Positions 1 through 9,354 of a stretch of 64,000 bases of DNA are shown in pieces. Position 1 is the stretch's first letter; each line of letters begins with the position of its first letter. The position numbers and the translations under genes are program-made. The notes under the pieces were generated by a model, which had not been told where the DNA came from, searched no databases, and was given only the letters and a program-made list of their open reading frames with translations. Source of the stretch: Actibacterium mucosum KCTC 23349 (GTDB lineage: Bacteria > Pseudomonadota > Alphaproteobacteria > Rhodobacterales > Rhodobacteraceae); contig NZ_JFKE01000001.1 in NCBI RefSeq assembly GCF_000647975.1, positions 248,001 through 312,000 on the forward strand. Direction: 5' to 3'.

Positions 1-860
1 GCGATCACCAATGCACCGTCTGGCATAAATGCCGCTGTCGCTGGCACTTTCAGGCCTTCGATACCAAGCTGCGCCCAAGTGGCATCAGCCGCTTTAGGAT
101 CAAAACGCAGAACATCTTGGGTGCCAGACTCCACGACATAGGCCATGCCATCTTCGGTCATCAGAACACCATCGGGCTTGTTTAGCGCGCGCGGCAAGGA
201 CACCTCGGTCAGTTCACCCGCCTTACCATTGTCTTGAATGTCGATGGCAAACATACGCCCGTCGGTCTCTTTCACGGTGTAAAGCGTATCAAAATGCACC
301 GCCAAACCATTCAGGACCCAGCCTTCGCCGCCCAACTCGTCATTCTCGATAAACGTCGTCAGCTCGGAAGCACCCGGCGTCAGGGTTAAGATACGTGGGT
401 TAAAGCTGTCGGTCGCGTAAAGCGCGCCATCTGGTCCAAAAGCGATATCGTTGCAAAAACCTCCGCCAGGGAAGTCATAGCGGCGAAGCGGCGCGCCTGT
501 TGTGAGATCATAAACCAAGACGCCGGCATCTTTTGCTGACTCAGCATAATGGCTTACACCCAGCACCGGACCAGAGCAGACAAAAAGCTCGTTCGCGCGC
601 TCATCAACTTTTACACCAACGGCACTGTCCATGCCGAGGCTGCCCGGCTCGGTGAATTGCGACACAGACGTTCCGTCAGCCGACACCATCCAAACAGAGC
701 TATCGACGAGGCTACCAACGAAAATCCGACCGTCCGCAGCGACGTCCACGCCTTCGATATGTAGCTTCGCATCTGAAACAACGATTTCTTTGGCTGTTGC
801 TGGAGTCAGCGCGCAAACGCTTGCACAGGCCAGACCCGTTAAGAATGCTCCAAGTTTCAT
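1..860 (-). CDS. Secreted SMP-30/gluconolactonase-like beta-propeller protein (3' end cut by window edge)
   Basis: The reading frame runs from an ATG at 858-860 to the left edge without a stop, so about 286 codons are visible and the C-terminus is missing. A GGGAGG ribosome site lies just upstream. Residues 1-23 form a Sec signal peptide ending in an ATAKE-type cleavage region, so the product is exported. The rest has repeated propeller-blade patterns such as GVDVAADGRIFVGS, FGPDGALYATDS and LNKPDGVLMTEDGMAYVVES, typical of the SMP-30/gluconolactonase/LRE family. Members hydrolyse lactones or phosphotriesters, but many are uncharacterised. No neighbour in the window suggests a substrate. The family call rests on blade spacing and DG motifs that I can see. 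The enzymatic activity is not claimed. Confidence 0.72.
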   Translation of the reverse strand, partial: MKLGAFLTGLACASVCALTPATAKEIVVSDAKLHIEGVDVAADGRIFVGSLVDSSVWMVSADGTSVSQFTEPGSLGMDSAVGVKVDERANELFVCSGPVLGVSHYAESAKDAGVLVYDLTTGAPLRRYDFPGGGFCNDIAFGPDGALYATDSFNPRILTLTPGASELTTFIENDELGGEGWVLNGLAVHFDTLYTVKETDGRMFAIDIQDNGKAGELTEVSLPRALNKPDGVLMTEDGMAYVVESGTQDVLRFDPKAADATWAQLGIEGLKVPATAAFMPDGALVI

Positions 861-1506
861 ACTATTCCTCCCATTTTGGTCAGCCGGGATTCCGGCTAAC
901 CAAAACGGTGCCCAACCAAGTCAACGTCGTCGATCACTAACCGCGAGCGGAAAAATGCGCCTTAACCACTTGATAAATATATTCTTTAATTTCACGATGT
1001 CGGTTTTGCATGTGTAAGATTTGGACATGTAACGCGTCAGCTTTGAATTTGGGCACTCACGCAAAAGGCGTAACCACAGCGTGGAAAAACTCAATTTGAA
1101 GTGATTCTGTACTTCACTTGAGGCATGCGTTCCTGGCGTGCTTACACACGAGGTCATCTGTAGAGAACCATAGTCTCCCAAAGGTGGCCGGTAAAACATG
1201 CAGCGATGACGCTGCACATGAGATCGGCCGAAATCTATTCGACCCCGACCTGCGTGTTTCATCGTTAATTAACCGCGATAGCAGAAGCGAGGGCAGACAG
1301 TCCTGGAAAGGCGCACTTTGTCGCGATCCTTCGGTTCGCGTCTCAACCTAATGAGTCGCAAACTAATATGGCGCGCTAGCCAGCTAAGCGTCGCTAAAGC
1401 CTAAACTTTGTAAAAGAAGTTAATGCGCAAAGCAGTCATTCGTGGTTCACGCAGCATCGCGCAAATTGGGCTCACCCGACATTCCCCTCAGGGTAGCGAA
1501 CCCTTG
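861..1506. other. 646 bp stretch without a convincing gene
   Basis: This lies between the start of the SMP-30-like gene and the stop of dxs. Short frames exist on both strands, but none has a ribosome site, a recognisable motif or consistent third-position GC. The part nearest 861 must hold the promoter of the SMP-30-like gene. The middle is lower in GC than its surroundings (for example about 960-1020), and the last ~80 bp lie downstream of dxs. I see no terminator with a T-tract, no transposase remnant and no tRNA. Confidence 0.5.
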
Positions 1507-3432
1507 TCAGGCGCGTCTTCCCAAGGTTTCGACGCCCAGAACCTCCAGCACCTTCGCCTCGATATCCGCTGCGTTCATGGCGGCCGTTTCGTACATCTGG
1601 GTTGGGCTGGCCTGGTCGATGAAGGTGTCGGGCAGCACCATGGAGCGGTATTTCAGGCCGCCATCAAACACGCCCGCATCCGCCAGCAATTGCGCCACGT
1701 GGCTGCCGAAGCCGCCCACGGCGCCTTCTTCGATGGTGATCAGCGCCTCGTGATTGGCGGCCAGATCAAGGATCAGGTCGCGGTCCAGCGGTTTGGCAAA
1801 ACGGGCGTCGGCGATGGTGGGGGTGATGCCTTTGGCCTGCAGCCCCTCAGCCGCCGTCTGAACCTCGGACAGGCGGGTGCCGAAGGACAGGATCGCGACG
1901 CGCGATCCCTCGGCGATGATCCGGCCTTTGCCGATCTGCAGAACCTCGCCGCGGTCGGGCATGTCGACGCCCGTGCCCTCGCCACGCGGAAAGCGAAACG
2001 CGATGGGGCCGTCATCATGGGCCACGGCTGTGGCAACCATGTGTTTCAGCTCAGCCTCATCCGCTGCGGCCATCACCACGAAACCGGGCAGGTTGGCCAG
2101 AAAGGCGATGTCGAAGCTGCCGGCATGGGTGGCCCCGTCAGCGCCCACCAGCCCCGCGCGGTCAATGGCAAAGCGCACCGGCAGGCGCTGAATCGCCACG
2201 TCATGCACCACCTGGTCATAGCCGCGTTGCAGGAAGGTCGAATACATCGCGCAGAACGGCTTCATCCCGCCCGCGGCCAGACCGGCGCAGAAGGTCACGC
2301 CGTGCTGCTCGGCGATGCCCACGTCAAAGCACCTGCTGGGATAGCGTTCGGCAAAAAGGTTCAACCCCGTGCCATCGGGCATGGCGGCGGTCACGGCCAC
2401 CACCTTGTCATCATCGGCCGCGTGTTGCAGCAGAGCGTCAGCAAAGACGCGGGTATAGCTGGGCGCGTTGGACGGCGCCTTTTTCTGCTTGCCCGAGATC
2501 ACGTCGAACTTGGCCGTCGCATGGCCCTTGTCGGGCGCGGTTTCAGCGGGGTGGTAGCCTTTGCCCTTCTTGGTGATCACGTGGATCAGCATCGGCCCGG
2601 TGGCACGGTCGCGCACGGTGCGCAGAACGCCGGTCAGTTGCTCCATATCGTGCCCGTCGATGGGGCCGAGATAGGAAAAGCCAAGCTCTTCAAACATCGT
2701 GCCGCCGACGGTCATGTGTTTCAGCATGTCCTTGGCCCGGCGCGCGCCTTCCTGAAAGGGTTCAGGCAACAGGCTGACCGCACCTTTTGCAGCCGCCTTC
2801 AGCTCTTGGAACGGGGCGCCGGCGTATAGACGCGACAGATAGGACGACAGCGCACCCACCGGCGGGGCGATCGACATCTCGTTGTCGTTCAGCACCACGA
2901 TCATGCGCTTTTTCAGGTGGCCGGCATTGTTCAGCGCCTCGAACGCCATGCCCGCGCTCATCGCGCCGTCGCCGATCACGGCGATGGCGTCGCCCAGCCC
3001 GTGTTCGGGCGCACCGCCCAGATCGCGCGCGACGGCAAACCCCAACGCGGCAGAAATCGAGGTGGAGCTGTGTGCCGCGCCGAACGGGTCGTACGGGCTT
3101 TCTGTGCGCTTGGTGAACCCGCTCAGCCCGTCCTTTTGGCGCAGGGTGCGGATGCGGTCGCGCCGCCCGGTCAGGATCTTGTGCGGATAGCATTGATGCG
3201 ACACGTCCCAGATCAGCCGGTCGCGCGGCGTGTCAAACATCGCATGCAGCGCCACGGTCAGTTCCACCACACCCAGCCCGGCGCCCAGATGTCCGCCGGT
3301 TTCCGACACCGCGGCGATGGTCTCGGCCCGCAGCTCGTCGGCGACCTGCTGCAGCTGCGCGTCGTTCAGGCCGCGCAGGTCGTTGGGGTCGCGAATGGTG
3401 TCAAGCAGCGGCGTGTCGGGTTGGCTGGTCAT
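1507..3432 (-). CDS. dxs: 1-deoxy-D-xylulose-5-phosphate synthase
   Basis: This thiamine-diphosphate enzyme condenses pyruvate and glyceraldehyde 3-phosphate, the first step of the MEP isoprenoid pathway. The protein is 641 residues, normal for the family. The start is the ATG at 3430-3432, preceded by AGGAGG; the open frame reaches 3516, but the extension is inside ispA and has no ribosome site. Visible marks are the substrate-side [13 protein letters not shown] segment (about 78-90), the ThDP motif GDGAMSAG (154-161) closing with NN (168-169), and the pyrimidine-binding [15 protein letters not shown] stretch in the second half. It is the last gene of a minus-strand run hydrolase-xseB-ispA-dxs. 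This order is common in alphaproteobacteria and couples precursor supply to prenyl chain building. Confidence 0.97.
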   Translation of the reverse strand: MTSQPDTPLLDTIRDPNDLRGLNDAQLQQVADELRAETIAAVSETGGHLGAGLGVVELTVALHAMFDTPRDRLIWDVSHQCYPHKILTGRRDRIRTLRQKDGLSGFTKRTESPYDPFGAAHSSTSISAALGFAVARDLGGAPEHGLGDAIAVIGDGAMSAGMAFEALNNAGHLKKRMIVVLNDNEMSIAPPVGALSSYLSRLYAGAPFQELKAAAKGAVSLLPEPFQEGARRAKDMLKHMTVGGTMFEELGFSYLGPIDGHDMEQLTGVLRTVRDRATGPMLIHVITKKGKGYHPAETAPDKGHATAKFDVISGKQKKAPSNAPSYTRVFADALLQHAADDDKVVAVTAAMPDGTGLNLFAERYPSRCFDVGIAEQHGVTFCAGLAAGGMKPFCAMYSTFLQRGYDQVVHDVAIQRLPVRFAIDRAGLVGADGATHAGSFDIAFLANLPGFVVMAAADEAELKHMVATAVAHDDGPIAFRFPRGEGTGVDMPDRGEVLQIGKGRIIAEGSRVAILSFGTRLSEVQTAAEGLQAKGITPTIADARFAKPLDRDLILDLAANHEALITIEEGAVGGFGSHVAQLLADAGVFDGGLKYRSMVLPDTFIDQASPTQMYETAAMNAADIEAKVLEVLGVETLGRRA

Positions 3433-3457
3433 GTCAACGGCCCTCCTGGGGGCGGAA

Positions 3458-4312
3458 CTAGCTTTCGCGCGAGATAACGAAGCGCGCCGCGGCGCGCAAG
3501 CTTTCGGCACGCTCACCGTAGTTAGCTAATGCATCGCAGGCCTGTTGCACCAGCTCGCCTGCGCGGTTTTTTGCCGCGTCAAGACCCAGCAGAGACACAA
3601 AGGTGGCCTTGCCGGCCTCGGCATCCTTGCCCACGCGCTTGCCGGTTTTGTCGGCGCTACCTTCAACATCCAGGATGTCATCAGCAATCTGAAACGCCAG
3701 GCCCAGCGCGGTGGCATAGCTTGTCAGCGGCGCAGGGTCTTCGCCGGCCAGACGCGCGCCGGCTTCGGCCGACCAGGCGATCAACGCCCCGGTTTTGTTG
3801 GCCTGCAAGGTGGTGATCTGATCCAGCGTCAGGGGCGTGTCGGCGGTTTCGGCCGCGATATCCTGCGCCTGGCCCAGAACCATGGCACCGGCGGCTTTGG
3901 CCAGGCTGGCCACAAGATCGGCGCGGTGCGGGCCCATGGCCGGATCGGCCAGCAGGTCAAACGCCAACGATTGCAAACCGTCGCCCACCAGAACCGCCGT
4001 CGCCTCGTCCCATTTCACATGTACGGTGGGCTGGCCCCGGCGCAGATCGTCGTCATCCATCGCGGGCAGATCGTCATGGACCAGCGAATAGGCGTGGATC
4101 GCCTCGACCGCGGCGGCAGCCTGCACGGCTTGGGCGGCGGGCACATCGAACATCGCGGCCCCCTCGATCACCAGAAACGCCCGCAGCCGCTTGCCACCCG
4201 AAACCGCGTGCAGCATCGCATCGCGCAGCCGGTGCGGGGGCGTGGCCAGAACGGCCGCGTTCAGACGCGCAGAAACCTGTTCGGCGCGGTGGTTCAGCAG
4301 CTCGGGGAACAT
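3458..4312 (-). CDS. ispA: Polyprenyl synthetase family protein (farnesyl diphosphate synthase)
   Basis: This 284-residue short-chain trans-prenyltransferase most likely makes farnesyl (or geranylgeranyl) diphosphate from isopentenyl and dimethylallyl diphosphates. Both aspartate-rich motifs are visible: first motif [12 protein letters not shown] (about 78-89) and second motif FQIADDILD (about 207-215). GGKRLR (39-44) is the conserved diphosphate-binding lysine region. The ATG immediately follows the TAA of xseB with no gap, so the two are translationally coupled. The 3' end is 25 bp before the dxs start. Chain length of the product cannot be read reliably from sequence. The operon position makes farnesyl diphosphate the usual expectation. 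Confidence 0.94.
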   Translation of the reverse strand: MFPELLNHRAEQVSARLNAAVLATPPHRLRDAMLHAVSGGKRLRAFLVIEGAAMFDVPAAQAVQAAAAVEAIHAYSLVHDDLPAMDDDDLRRGQPTVHVKWDEATAVLVGDGLQSLAFDLLADPAMGPHRADLVASLAKAAGAMVLGQAQDIAAETADTPLTLDQITTLQANKTGALIAWSAEAGARLAGEDPAPLTSYATALGLAFQIADDILDVEGSADKTGKRVGKDAEAGKATFVSLLGLDAAKNRAGELVQQACDALANYGERAESLRAAARFVISRES

Positions 4313-4555
4313 TTATTGCCCGTCAACAGGCGTGGTGCCCGTGGGGGTGCCGTCGCCGTCCAGCGTGATCGCGGCCACCTTGGCCTCGGCCTCTTTCAGC
4401 TTGGCCTCGCATCGCGCCTTCAGCTTGGCCCCGGTTTCATAGAGCTTTATCGATTCGTCCAACGGCACGTCGCCCCGTTCCAGCTGACTGACCACACGCT
4501 CCAACGCGTGCATGGCCTGTTCAAAACTCATCTCTTCTACCGGCGTGTCGGTCAC
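4313..4555 (-). CDS. xseB: Exodeoxyribonuclease VII small subunit
   Basis: This is an 80-residue all-helical protein with the typical XseB pattern MSFEQAMHALERVVSQLERG followed by PLDESIKLYE and a charged C-terminal helix. It is the small regulatory subunit of the nuclease that degrades single-stranded DNA to oligonucleotides. The large subunit XseA is not in this window. The start is a GTG at 4553-4555 that overlaps the TGA of the upstream hydrolase gene in a GTGA junction. The next ATG in frame is about eight codons further in, so the GTG start fits family length better. Clustering of xseB with ispA and dxs is a common bacterial arrangement. Confidence 0.93.
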   Translation of the reverse strand: MTDTPVEEMSFEQAMHALERVVSQLERGDVPLDESIKLYETGAKLKARCEAKLKEAEAKVAAITLDGDGTPTGTTPVDGQ

Positions 4556-5487
4556 GTGCCCCGCTCCATCAATACCTGAATATGCGCCGCCGCGCTGTCG
4601 GCGAGGGCAGACAGATCATACCCGCCTTCCAGAGTCGAGACCACCTTGCCGCCGCAATGGGTGTCCGCGATGTCGCACAAGTGACGGGTCGCCCAGGCAA
4701 AATCATCGGCAACCCAGTTGAGCCCGGCCAGCGGATCGTCGCGATGGGCATCAAACCCGGCCGAGATCAGCAACAATTGCGGCGCGAACCTGTCCAGCGC
4801 CGGCAGCACGGCGCCTTCCATGCGGGTGCGAAAGGTTTGGCCATCCGATCCGGGCGGCAGGGGCACGTTCAGGATGTTGTCATGGGCACCGGCCTCGTCG
4901 GGTGCGCCGCTGCCCGGATAAAGCGGCATCTGATGGGTCGAGGCGAACAGAACCCGCCGCTCGTCCCACAGGATATCCTGCGTTCCATTGCCGTGATGCA
5001 CGTCGAAATCCATGATCGCCACGCGGTCCAGCCCGTGATGGGTCAACGCGTGCAGCGCCGCAATGGCCACGTTGCCCAACAGGCAGAACCCCATGGCGCG
5101 GGTTTTCTCAGCATGATGGCCCGGTGGGCGGCAGGCGACAAAGGCGTTCGACGCCGCGCCCGACATCACCGCATCCACCGCCTGGATATTGCCCCCCACG
5201 GCATCCAGCGCCGCCGCCAGGGCGCGGTCAGAAATGAACGTGTCGGCATCCAGCGCCACCAACGCGTTGCCCTCGCAGGCGGCCTGCAATCCGGGCAAAT
5301 AGTCCGGCGGATGCGCCAACGCGATCTGTTCCGGCGTGGCGGGCACCGCCTGAACCCGGTTCAACGCGTCGAATTCGGGCGTCGACAGACGGTCCAGCAC
5401 CGCCTCGACCCGCGCGATGCGTTCGGGGTGGCCGGGCGGCGTGGGGCTGGCCGTGGCATGCGGCGAGGTGATCAGCAGGGTTGTCAT
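4552..5487 (-). CDS. Histone deacetylase family protein (acetoin utilization/acetylpolyamine hydrolase-like)
   Basis: This is a 311-residue zinc-dependent hydrolase of the arginase/deacetylase fold. It shows the family signatures RPPGHHAE (about 120-127, catalytic histidine pair), DFDVHHGNGTQDI (about 160-172, with Asp162 and His164 as expected zinc ligands) and SAGFDAHRDDPL, which supplies the third ligand. Bacterial members deacetylate polyamines or other small acetyl-amides. Substrate cannot be assigned here. It starts with ATG at 5485-5487 close behind petR and overlaps xseB by four bases, so it is probably co-transcribed with xseB-ispA-dxs. No signal peptide is present, so it should be cytoplasmic. 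Confidence 0.93.
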   Translation of the reverse strand: MTTLLITSPHATASPTPPGHPERIARVEAVLDRLSTPEFDALNRVQAVPATPEQIALAHPPDYLPGLQAACEGNALVALDADTFISDRALAAALDAVGGNIQAVDAVMSGAASNAFVACRPPGHHAEKTRAMGFCLLGNVAIAALHALTHHGLDRVAIMDFDVHHGNGTQDILWDERRVLFASTHQMPLYPGSGAPDEAGAHDNILNVPLPPGSDGQTFRTRMEGAVLPALDRFAPQLLLISAGFDAHRDDPLAGLNWVADDFAWATRHLCDIADTHCGGKVVSTLEGGYDLSALADSAAAHIQVLMERGT

Positions 5488-5496
5488 CGCGTATCC

Positions 5497-6201
5497 TTAG
5501 TCGGGCGACAGCAGATACCCCTCGCCCCGCACGGTCTGCAGATAGCGGGGTTGTTTGGGGTCGGCCTCGATTTTGCGGCGCAGGCGGGTGATCTGCACAT
5601 CCACGGCGCGTTCCTGCGCCTGGCCACGATCGCGGCCCAGTTCTTCGACCAGATGAGCGCGCGACAAAGGCTCGCCCGGCGTGGCCGAAAAGATGCGCAT
5701 CAGCTGCCCCTCGGTCGCGGTCAGGCGCACCGGGTCACGGCCGCGCCACATCTCGCCCCGGCTGGGGTCGTACCGCACCTCGCCCAGATACAGCATCTTG
5801 GGCCGGCCCTGATCGGTATTGGAGGGCGGCACCCGGCGCAGGATGGCGTTGATGCGCAGCAGCAATTCCTTGGGTTCGAACGGCTTGGCCAGATAGTCAT
5901 CGGCCCCGGCCTCCAGCCCCTCGATCCGGTTCTCGGTCTCGCCGCGTGCCGTCAGCAACAGAACCGGCGTGCCGATCTCGCGCAGCAAGCTGCCGGTCAG
6001 GGTGATCCCATCCTCGCCCGGCATCATCACATCCAGCACCACCAGATCAAACGCCAACCCCGCCAGAAGCCGCCGCGCATGGGCGGCATCCTTGGCCGCC
6101 GACACCAAAAACCCCTGCCGGATCAGGAATTTCTGCAACAGCGTGCGAATCCGCTCGTCATCGTCAACAATCAGCAGGTGAATCTCGGTTTCGGCCTCCA
6201 T
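5497..6201 (-). CDS. petR: OmpR-family response regulator PetR-like
   Basis: This 234-residue two-domain regulator has a receiver domain with acidic triad residues at 13-15, phospho-acceptor Asp57 (in VVLDVMMPG), Thr84 and Lys106 (LAKPFEP). A winged-helix DNA-binding domain with the ITRLRRKIE recognition region follows. It directly follows a MarR-type gene with a TGATG overlap. That pair matches petP-petR of Rhodobacter capsulatus, where petR sits next to the cytochrome bc1 genes and was described as needed for growth. No histidine kinase is adjacent, so it appears to be an orphan regulator. The pet (fbc) operon itself is not in this window, so the symbol rests on gene order and domain type. 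Confidence 0.88.
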   Translation of the reverse strand: MEAETEIHLLIVDDDERIRTLLQKFLIRQGFLVSAAKDAAHARRLLAGLAFDLVVLDVMMPGEDGITLTGSLLREIGTPVLLLTARGETENRIEGLEAGADDYLAKPFEPKELLLRINAILRRVPPSNTDQGRPKMLYLGEVRYDPSRGEMWRGRDPVRLTATEGQLMRIFSATPGEPLSRAHLVEELGRDRGQAQERAVDVQITRLRRKIEADPKQPRYLQTVRGEGYLLSPD

Positions 6202-6710
6202 CAGCGCTCCTCGGTCTGCGTATTGTTGTTAAAGTGGCGTTGCATGTTCGGGTCCATCATCGCCTCAAGTACCGTGCGAAACCCTGCGACGGCCTCGGGG
6301 CCTGCTTGCCGGAAAGCGCTGCGCATGCGGGCGCGTTGTGCGTCAGACAGCTCGCGCTCCAACGCCTTGCCGGTGTCTGTTAAGTACAGATGCCGTTCGC
6401 GCCGATCCTTACGACCCACGCGGCTTTCGACCAGTCCGTTTTCAATCAGGGTTCGTAGAACACGATTCAATGACTGCTTGGTGACACCAAGGATCGACAA
6501 AAGGTTGTTCACCGTTGTGCCGGGCGTTCGGTCAATGAAGTGCAGCGCCCGGTGATGCGCGCGGCCATAGCCGTACTCTTCGAGGATGCGATCCGGGTCC
6601 GCCGTAAAACCGCGATATGCAAAGAACATTGCCTCGATCGCGCGCCGCAGATGTTCGTCGGTTAGGAACAGCAGTGCTTCGCCGCTATTCGATCCGCCCC
6701 TATCGCCCAT
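6201..6710 (-). CDS. petP: MarR-family transcriptional regulator PetP-like
   Basis: This 169-residue winged-helix protein shows the MarR core around residues 60-130: TPGTTVNNLLSILGVTKQSL forms the helix-turn-helix, and GLVESRVGRKDRRERHLYLT forms the wing with its basic tip. It is followed by the PetR-like regulator with a one-base TGATG junction, the arrangement known as petP-petR in Rhodobacter. MarR proteins usually bind palindromic operators as dimers. Here the divergent intergenic region toward ilvE holds a TTGA...TCAA element at 6763-6781 that could be such a site. Ligand is unknown. Confidence 0.87.
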   Translation of the reverse strand: MGDRGGSNSGEALLFLTDEHLRRAIEAMFFAYRGFTADPDRILEEYGYGRAHHRALHFIDRTPGTTVNNLLSILGVTKQSLNRVLRTLIENGLVESRVGRKDRRERHLYLTDTGKALERELSDAQRARMRSAFRQAGPEAVAGFRTVLEAMMDPNMQRHFNNNTQTEER

Positions 6711-6762
6711 GACTGCCCCTTCGTGGTCTTCGCACAGTTTCAGTGATTTTATGTCAGTCTTG

Positions 6763-6790
6763 TTGACTTTCCAAGAATCAATTGTTAGCT
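6763..6790 (+). promoter_or_regulatory. Possible ilvE promoter overlapping a TTGA(N11)TCAA element
   Basis: TTGACT at 6763-6768 and TTAGCT at 6785-6790 are separated by 16 bp and resemble a sigma-70 promoter reading toward ilvE. The -35 side overlaps an imperfect inverted repeat (TTGA at 6763 and TCAA ending at 6781), which would suit a MarR-type dimer encoded divergently. This is pattern reading only. Confidence 0.3.
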
Positions 6791-6876
6791 ACTGACGGAT
6801 TTTGCGCAACTTTATGACCGATGCGGACCTAATCAGCGCAACTTTTGGAAAAGTCCGCAATCAGGAGGACAAGAAA

Positions 6877-7743
6877 ATGGCCGGTTACGACGACCGCGAC
6901 GGGAAGATTTGGATGGACGGCAAGTTGATCGAATGGCGCGATGCCAACGTCCACTTGCTGACCCATGGGCTGCACTATGCCAGCTCGGTCTTCGAAGGCG
7001 AGCGTGCATACAACGGCAAAATCTTCGAGTCGGTCAAGCATTCGGAGCGCCTGCATGCCTCGGGCGGGATGATGGACATGCCGATCCCCTATTCGGTCGA
7101 AGAAATCGAGAAGGCCAAGTATGACGTGCTGAAGGCCAACGGCTGGGACGATGCCTATGTGCGCGTGATTGCCTGGCGCGGGTCGGGCGAGGACATGGGT
7201 GTCGCGTCGAACCGCAACGCAGTGCGTATGGCGGTGGCCGCCTGGGAATGGGGCGCTTATTACGGCGATGCCAAGATGAAGGGTGCCAAGCTGGACATTT
7301 CCAAATGGAAACGGCCCAGCCCCGAAACCATCCCCAGCCACGCCAAGGCCGCCGGTCTTTATATGATCTGCACGATGTCCAAGCACGAGGCCGAGGCCAA
7401 GGGATGCTCGGATGCGATGATGTTCGACTATCGCGGCTACGTGGCCGAGGCGACGGGCGCAAACATCTTTTTCGTCAAGGATGGCGAGGTGCACACGCCC
7501 CTGCCCGACTGCTTTCTGAACGGCATCACGCGGCAAACGGTGATCGGCATGCTGAAGGACCGCCAGATCAAGGTGCATGAACGCCATATCATGCCCGACG
7601 AGCTGGAAGGGTTCGAACAATGCTGGCTGACCGGCACCGCCGCCGAGGTGACCCCGGTGGGCCAGATCGGCGACTATAATTTCGAGGTTGGTGCCCTGAC
7701 CCGCGATATGTCGGAAAGCTATGAGGCGCTGGTGCGCCGATAA
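6877..7743 (+). CDS. ilvE: Branched-chain amino acid aminotransferase
   Basis: This is a 288-residue fold-type IV PLP enzyme that interconverts branched-chain amino acids and their 2-oxo acids using 2-oxoglutarate/glutamate. The ATG at 6877 follows a strong AGGAGG; an upstream in-frame ATG at 6802 has no such site. Visible features are the N-terminal IWMDGKLIEW and SSVFEGERAY segments, the Schiff-base lysine Lys157 in IPSHAKAAGLYM, the FDYRGYVAEATGANIFFV segment and GITRQTVI near the phosphate pocket. It stands alone, divergent from petP, and ends just before a clear hairpin. Confidence 0.95.
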   Translation: MAGYDDRDGKIWMDGKLIEWRDANVHLLTHGLHYASSVFEGERAYNGKIFESVKHSERLHASGGMMDMPIPYSVEEIEKAKYDVLKANGWDDAYVRVIAWRGSGEDMGVASNRNAVRMAVAAWEWGAYYGDAKMKGAKLDISKWKRPSPETIPSHAKAAGLYMICTMSKHEAEAKGCSDAMMFDYRGYVAEATGANIFFVKDGEVHTPLPDCFLNGITRQTVIGMLKDRQIKVHERHIMPDELEGFEQCWLTGTAAEVTPVGQIGDYNFEVGALTRDMSESYEALVRR

Positions 7744-7750
7744 AGGTTAT

Positions 7751-7778
7751 GGAAACCGACCTCTCGCGGTCGGTTTCC
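7751..7778. terminator. Perfect 11-bp hairpin between ilvE and a convergent gene
   Basis: GGAAACCGACC (7751-7761) and GGTCGGTTTCC (7768-7778) are exact reverse complements around a six-base loop. It lies 7 bp past the ilvE stop and 13 bp before the stop of the convergent gene. It can serve both directions. The T-run is short. Confidence 0.7.
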
Positions 7779-7791
7779 ACCCGTTTGGGGC

Positions 7792-8280
7792 TCAGCCCAT
7801 CTCGTCCTGACAGGCCAGCGCGCCTTCCAGCGCGTTGTAGGTGCCGGCCAGATCAATCGCCATCACTTCGCCGTTTTCGTTATACAGCGTCATGGTGTAT
7901 TTCGCCGCGATGTCGAACAGGAAGTCGGGATTGGTGAAATAGATGTCGGCACCCGGCACATCGTTCAGCCAGATCCCCGCAGCCTCGCCATCATAAACCT
8001 CGCCATCCAGGTCGAACTGGATCGGATAGATGGCGCCTTCTTCGATATCACCCCAGGCCATGTTGAACGCGGTCACGTAGCCTGCGCCTTCGTTGCGGTC
8101 AAAGCCGACGCGCACGACCGAGCCGTCCTGAAACTCGGCCTGGATCAGGCAGCCATCGCCCAGCGACGGGTCAATCATGATGTCCCAGCCGCCAACATTG
8201 TCCCAGTACTCAAGCTGTGCAAAAACCGGCGCGGCACAGAGCGTGATTGCGGTGGCCGCGAGAACGGATTTAAAGGTCAT
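7792..8280 (-). CDS. Secreted hypothetical protein
   Basis: This 162-residue protein has a clear Sec signal peptide: MTFKSVLAATAITLCAAP followed by a VFAQ cleavage site. The ATG at 8278-8280 has a GGGGAG ribosome site. The mature part is acidic and aromatic (for example DNVGGWDIMIDP and FNMAWGDIEEG) with no metal-binding or catalytic motif I recognise. It carries two cysteines (in GCLIQAEF and LACQDEMG) that could form a disulfide in the periplasm. Proteins of this appearance are common in Rhodobacterales as small periplasmic proteins of unknown role. It stands between a bidirectional hairpin and a divergent-free 80 bp gap, so it is probably monocistronic. Confidence 0.82.
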   Translation of the reverse strand: MTFKSVLAATAITLCAAPVFAQLEYWDNVGGWDIMIDPSLGDGCLIQAEFQDGSVVRVGFDRNEGAGYVTAFNMAWGDIEEGAIYPIQFDLDGEVYDGEAAGIWLNDVPGADIYFTNPDFLFDIAAKYTMTLYNENGEVMAIDLAGTYNALEGALACQDEMG

Positions 8281-8360
8281 TGTCTCCCCCCAGAGATTCG
8301 AAAAATCATGCGCTTGCAATGTGACAGGCAGTGTGCGTTTTGCCTAAGGAAATCTGGGCA

Positions 8361-9284
8361 TCACCCCTGTGGTGTTGTGGTAGGCTTGGCCTTGCCGCGC
8401 TGCAGCCCCAATTGACGTTCGCGCCAGATAATGAAAACCCCCGCCGCGATAACAAGCGCCGCGCCAGCCAGCATTGGCAAAGTCGGGATTTCGGCAAAAA
8501 AGATATAACCAATCAGCAGCGCCCAAAGCATCGAAGAATAGTCGAACGGCGCAACAAGGCCCGCATGGCCGAACCGATATGCGGATGTCAGGAAAATTTG
8601 CCCGAAACCGCCCAGGATACCTGTGCCAATCAGGAAAGCGGACTCGCGCGCGGTGGGCACGACCCATCCAAATGGCAGAGTGCACAAGGACAGAACCGTC
8701 GAGGTGATGGTAAACCAGAAAACGATGCTGGAGGTGCTTTCAGTATGCACCATGGAGCGCACGAAAACCTGCGCAAGCGCGGCAACGGCGGAACCAACCA
8801 GAACGATAATGGCGCCCAGCGCGGCGGTCTGGTCGGCCGAAAGCTCGGAGAAAACGCTCAGCCGCGGCCACATCATGATCAATACACCCACAAGGCCAAC
8901 CGCCACGGCTGCCATCCGCACGACGCGTATCGTTTCACCCAGAAACATTGCGGCAAAGATCACCACGAAGATTGGCGTGGCAAAGCCGATTGCCGCCACC
9001 TCGGGCAAAGGCAGCAGTCCAAGCCCAGTAAAAAAGCAGGTCATCGCCGCCACGCCGAAAACCCCGCGCCAGACATGACCCATGGGGTTTTGCGTGCGCA
9101 GGCCGTCGGGGAAATGCCCGGTTGCAACCAGCCAAATCAAGATCACCGGCAGCGCAAAAACCGAACGAAAGAAAACCGCCTCGCCCGGCGGAACGTTTTC
9201 CGAAACGGCTTTGACAAAGGATGACATGGCCACGAAAATCAGGACCGATGCCAACTTGAAAAGAATGGCGCGGGTGGGTTGCAT
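8361..9284 (-). CDS. EamA/DMT-family transporter
   Basis: This is a 307-residue membrane protein with about ten predicted hydrophobic segments arranged as two EamA repeats, the drug/metabolite transporter superfamily layout. The start is the ATG at 9282-9284; a TTG one codon earlier is also open. Marks include the N-terminal SSFVKAVSE region, PPGEAVFFRS, and the second-repeat segment PFDYSSMLWALLIGY. The C-terminus is a short basic cytoplasmic tail. Such proteins export amino acids, metabolites or drugs, and substrates cannot be read from sequence. No partner genes adjoin it. Confidence 0.88.
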   Translation of the reverse strand: MQPTRAILFKLASVLIFVAMSSFVKAVSENVPPGEAVFFRSVFALPVILIWLVATGHFPDGLRTQNPMGHVWRGVFGVAAMTCFFTGLGLLPLPEVAAIGFATPIFVVIFAAMFLGETIRVVRMAAVAVGLVGVLIMMWPRLSVFSELSADQTAALGAIIVLVGSAVAALAQVFVRSMVHTESTSSIVFWFTITSTVLSLCTLPFGWVVPTARESAFLIGTGILGGFGQIFLTSAYRFGHAGLVAPFDYSSMLWALLIGYIFFAEIPTLPMLAGAALVIAAGVFIIWRERQLGLQRGKAKPTTTPQG

Positions 9285-9354
9285 CAAAAAATACCGGCTT
9301 GGCTGAAAATACCGCCAAGCTTAGACGAACCCCCTGCAATCACAAGCGCTTTGC

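Noticed and set aside
631-1351. Short plus- and minus-strand frames in the first gap
   Set aside because: They either mirror the SMP-30-like gene or lack a ribosome site and motifs.
3433-3516. Longer dxs start at 3516
   Set aside because: The extension lies wholly inside ispA, is Arg/Ala-rich and lacks family similarity, while ATG 3430-3432 has a perfect AGGAGG.
4582-6555. 657-codon plus-strand frame opposite the deacetylase and petPR
   Set aside because: It is a mirror of genuine minus-strand genes, rich in Gln/Arg/His, with no start region or motif.
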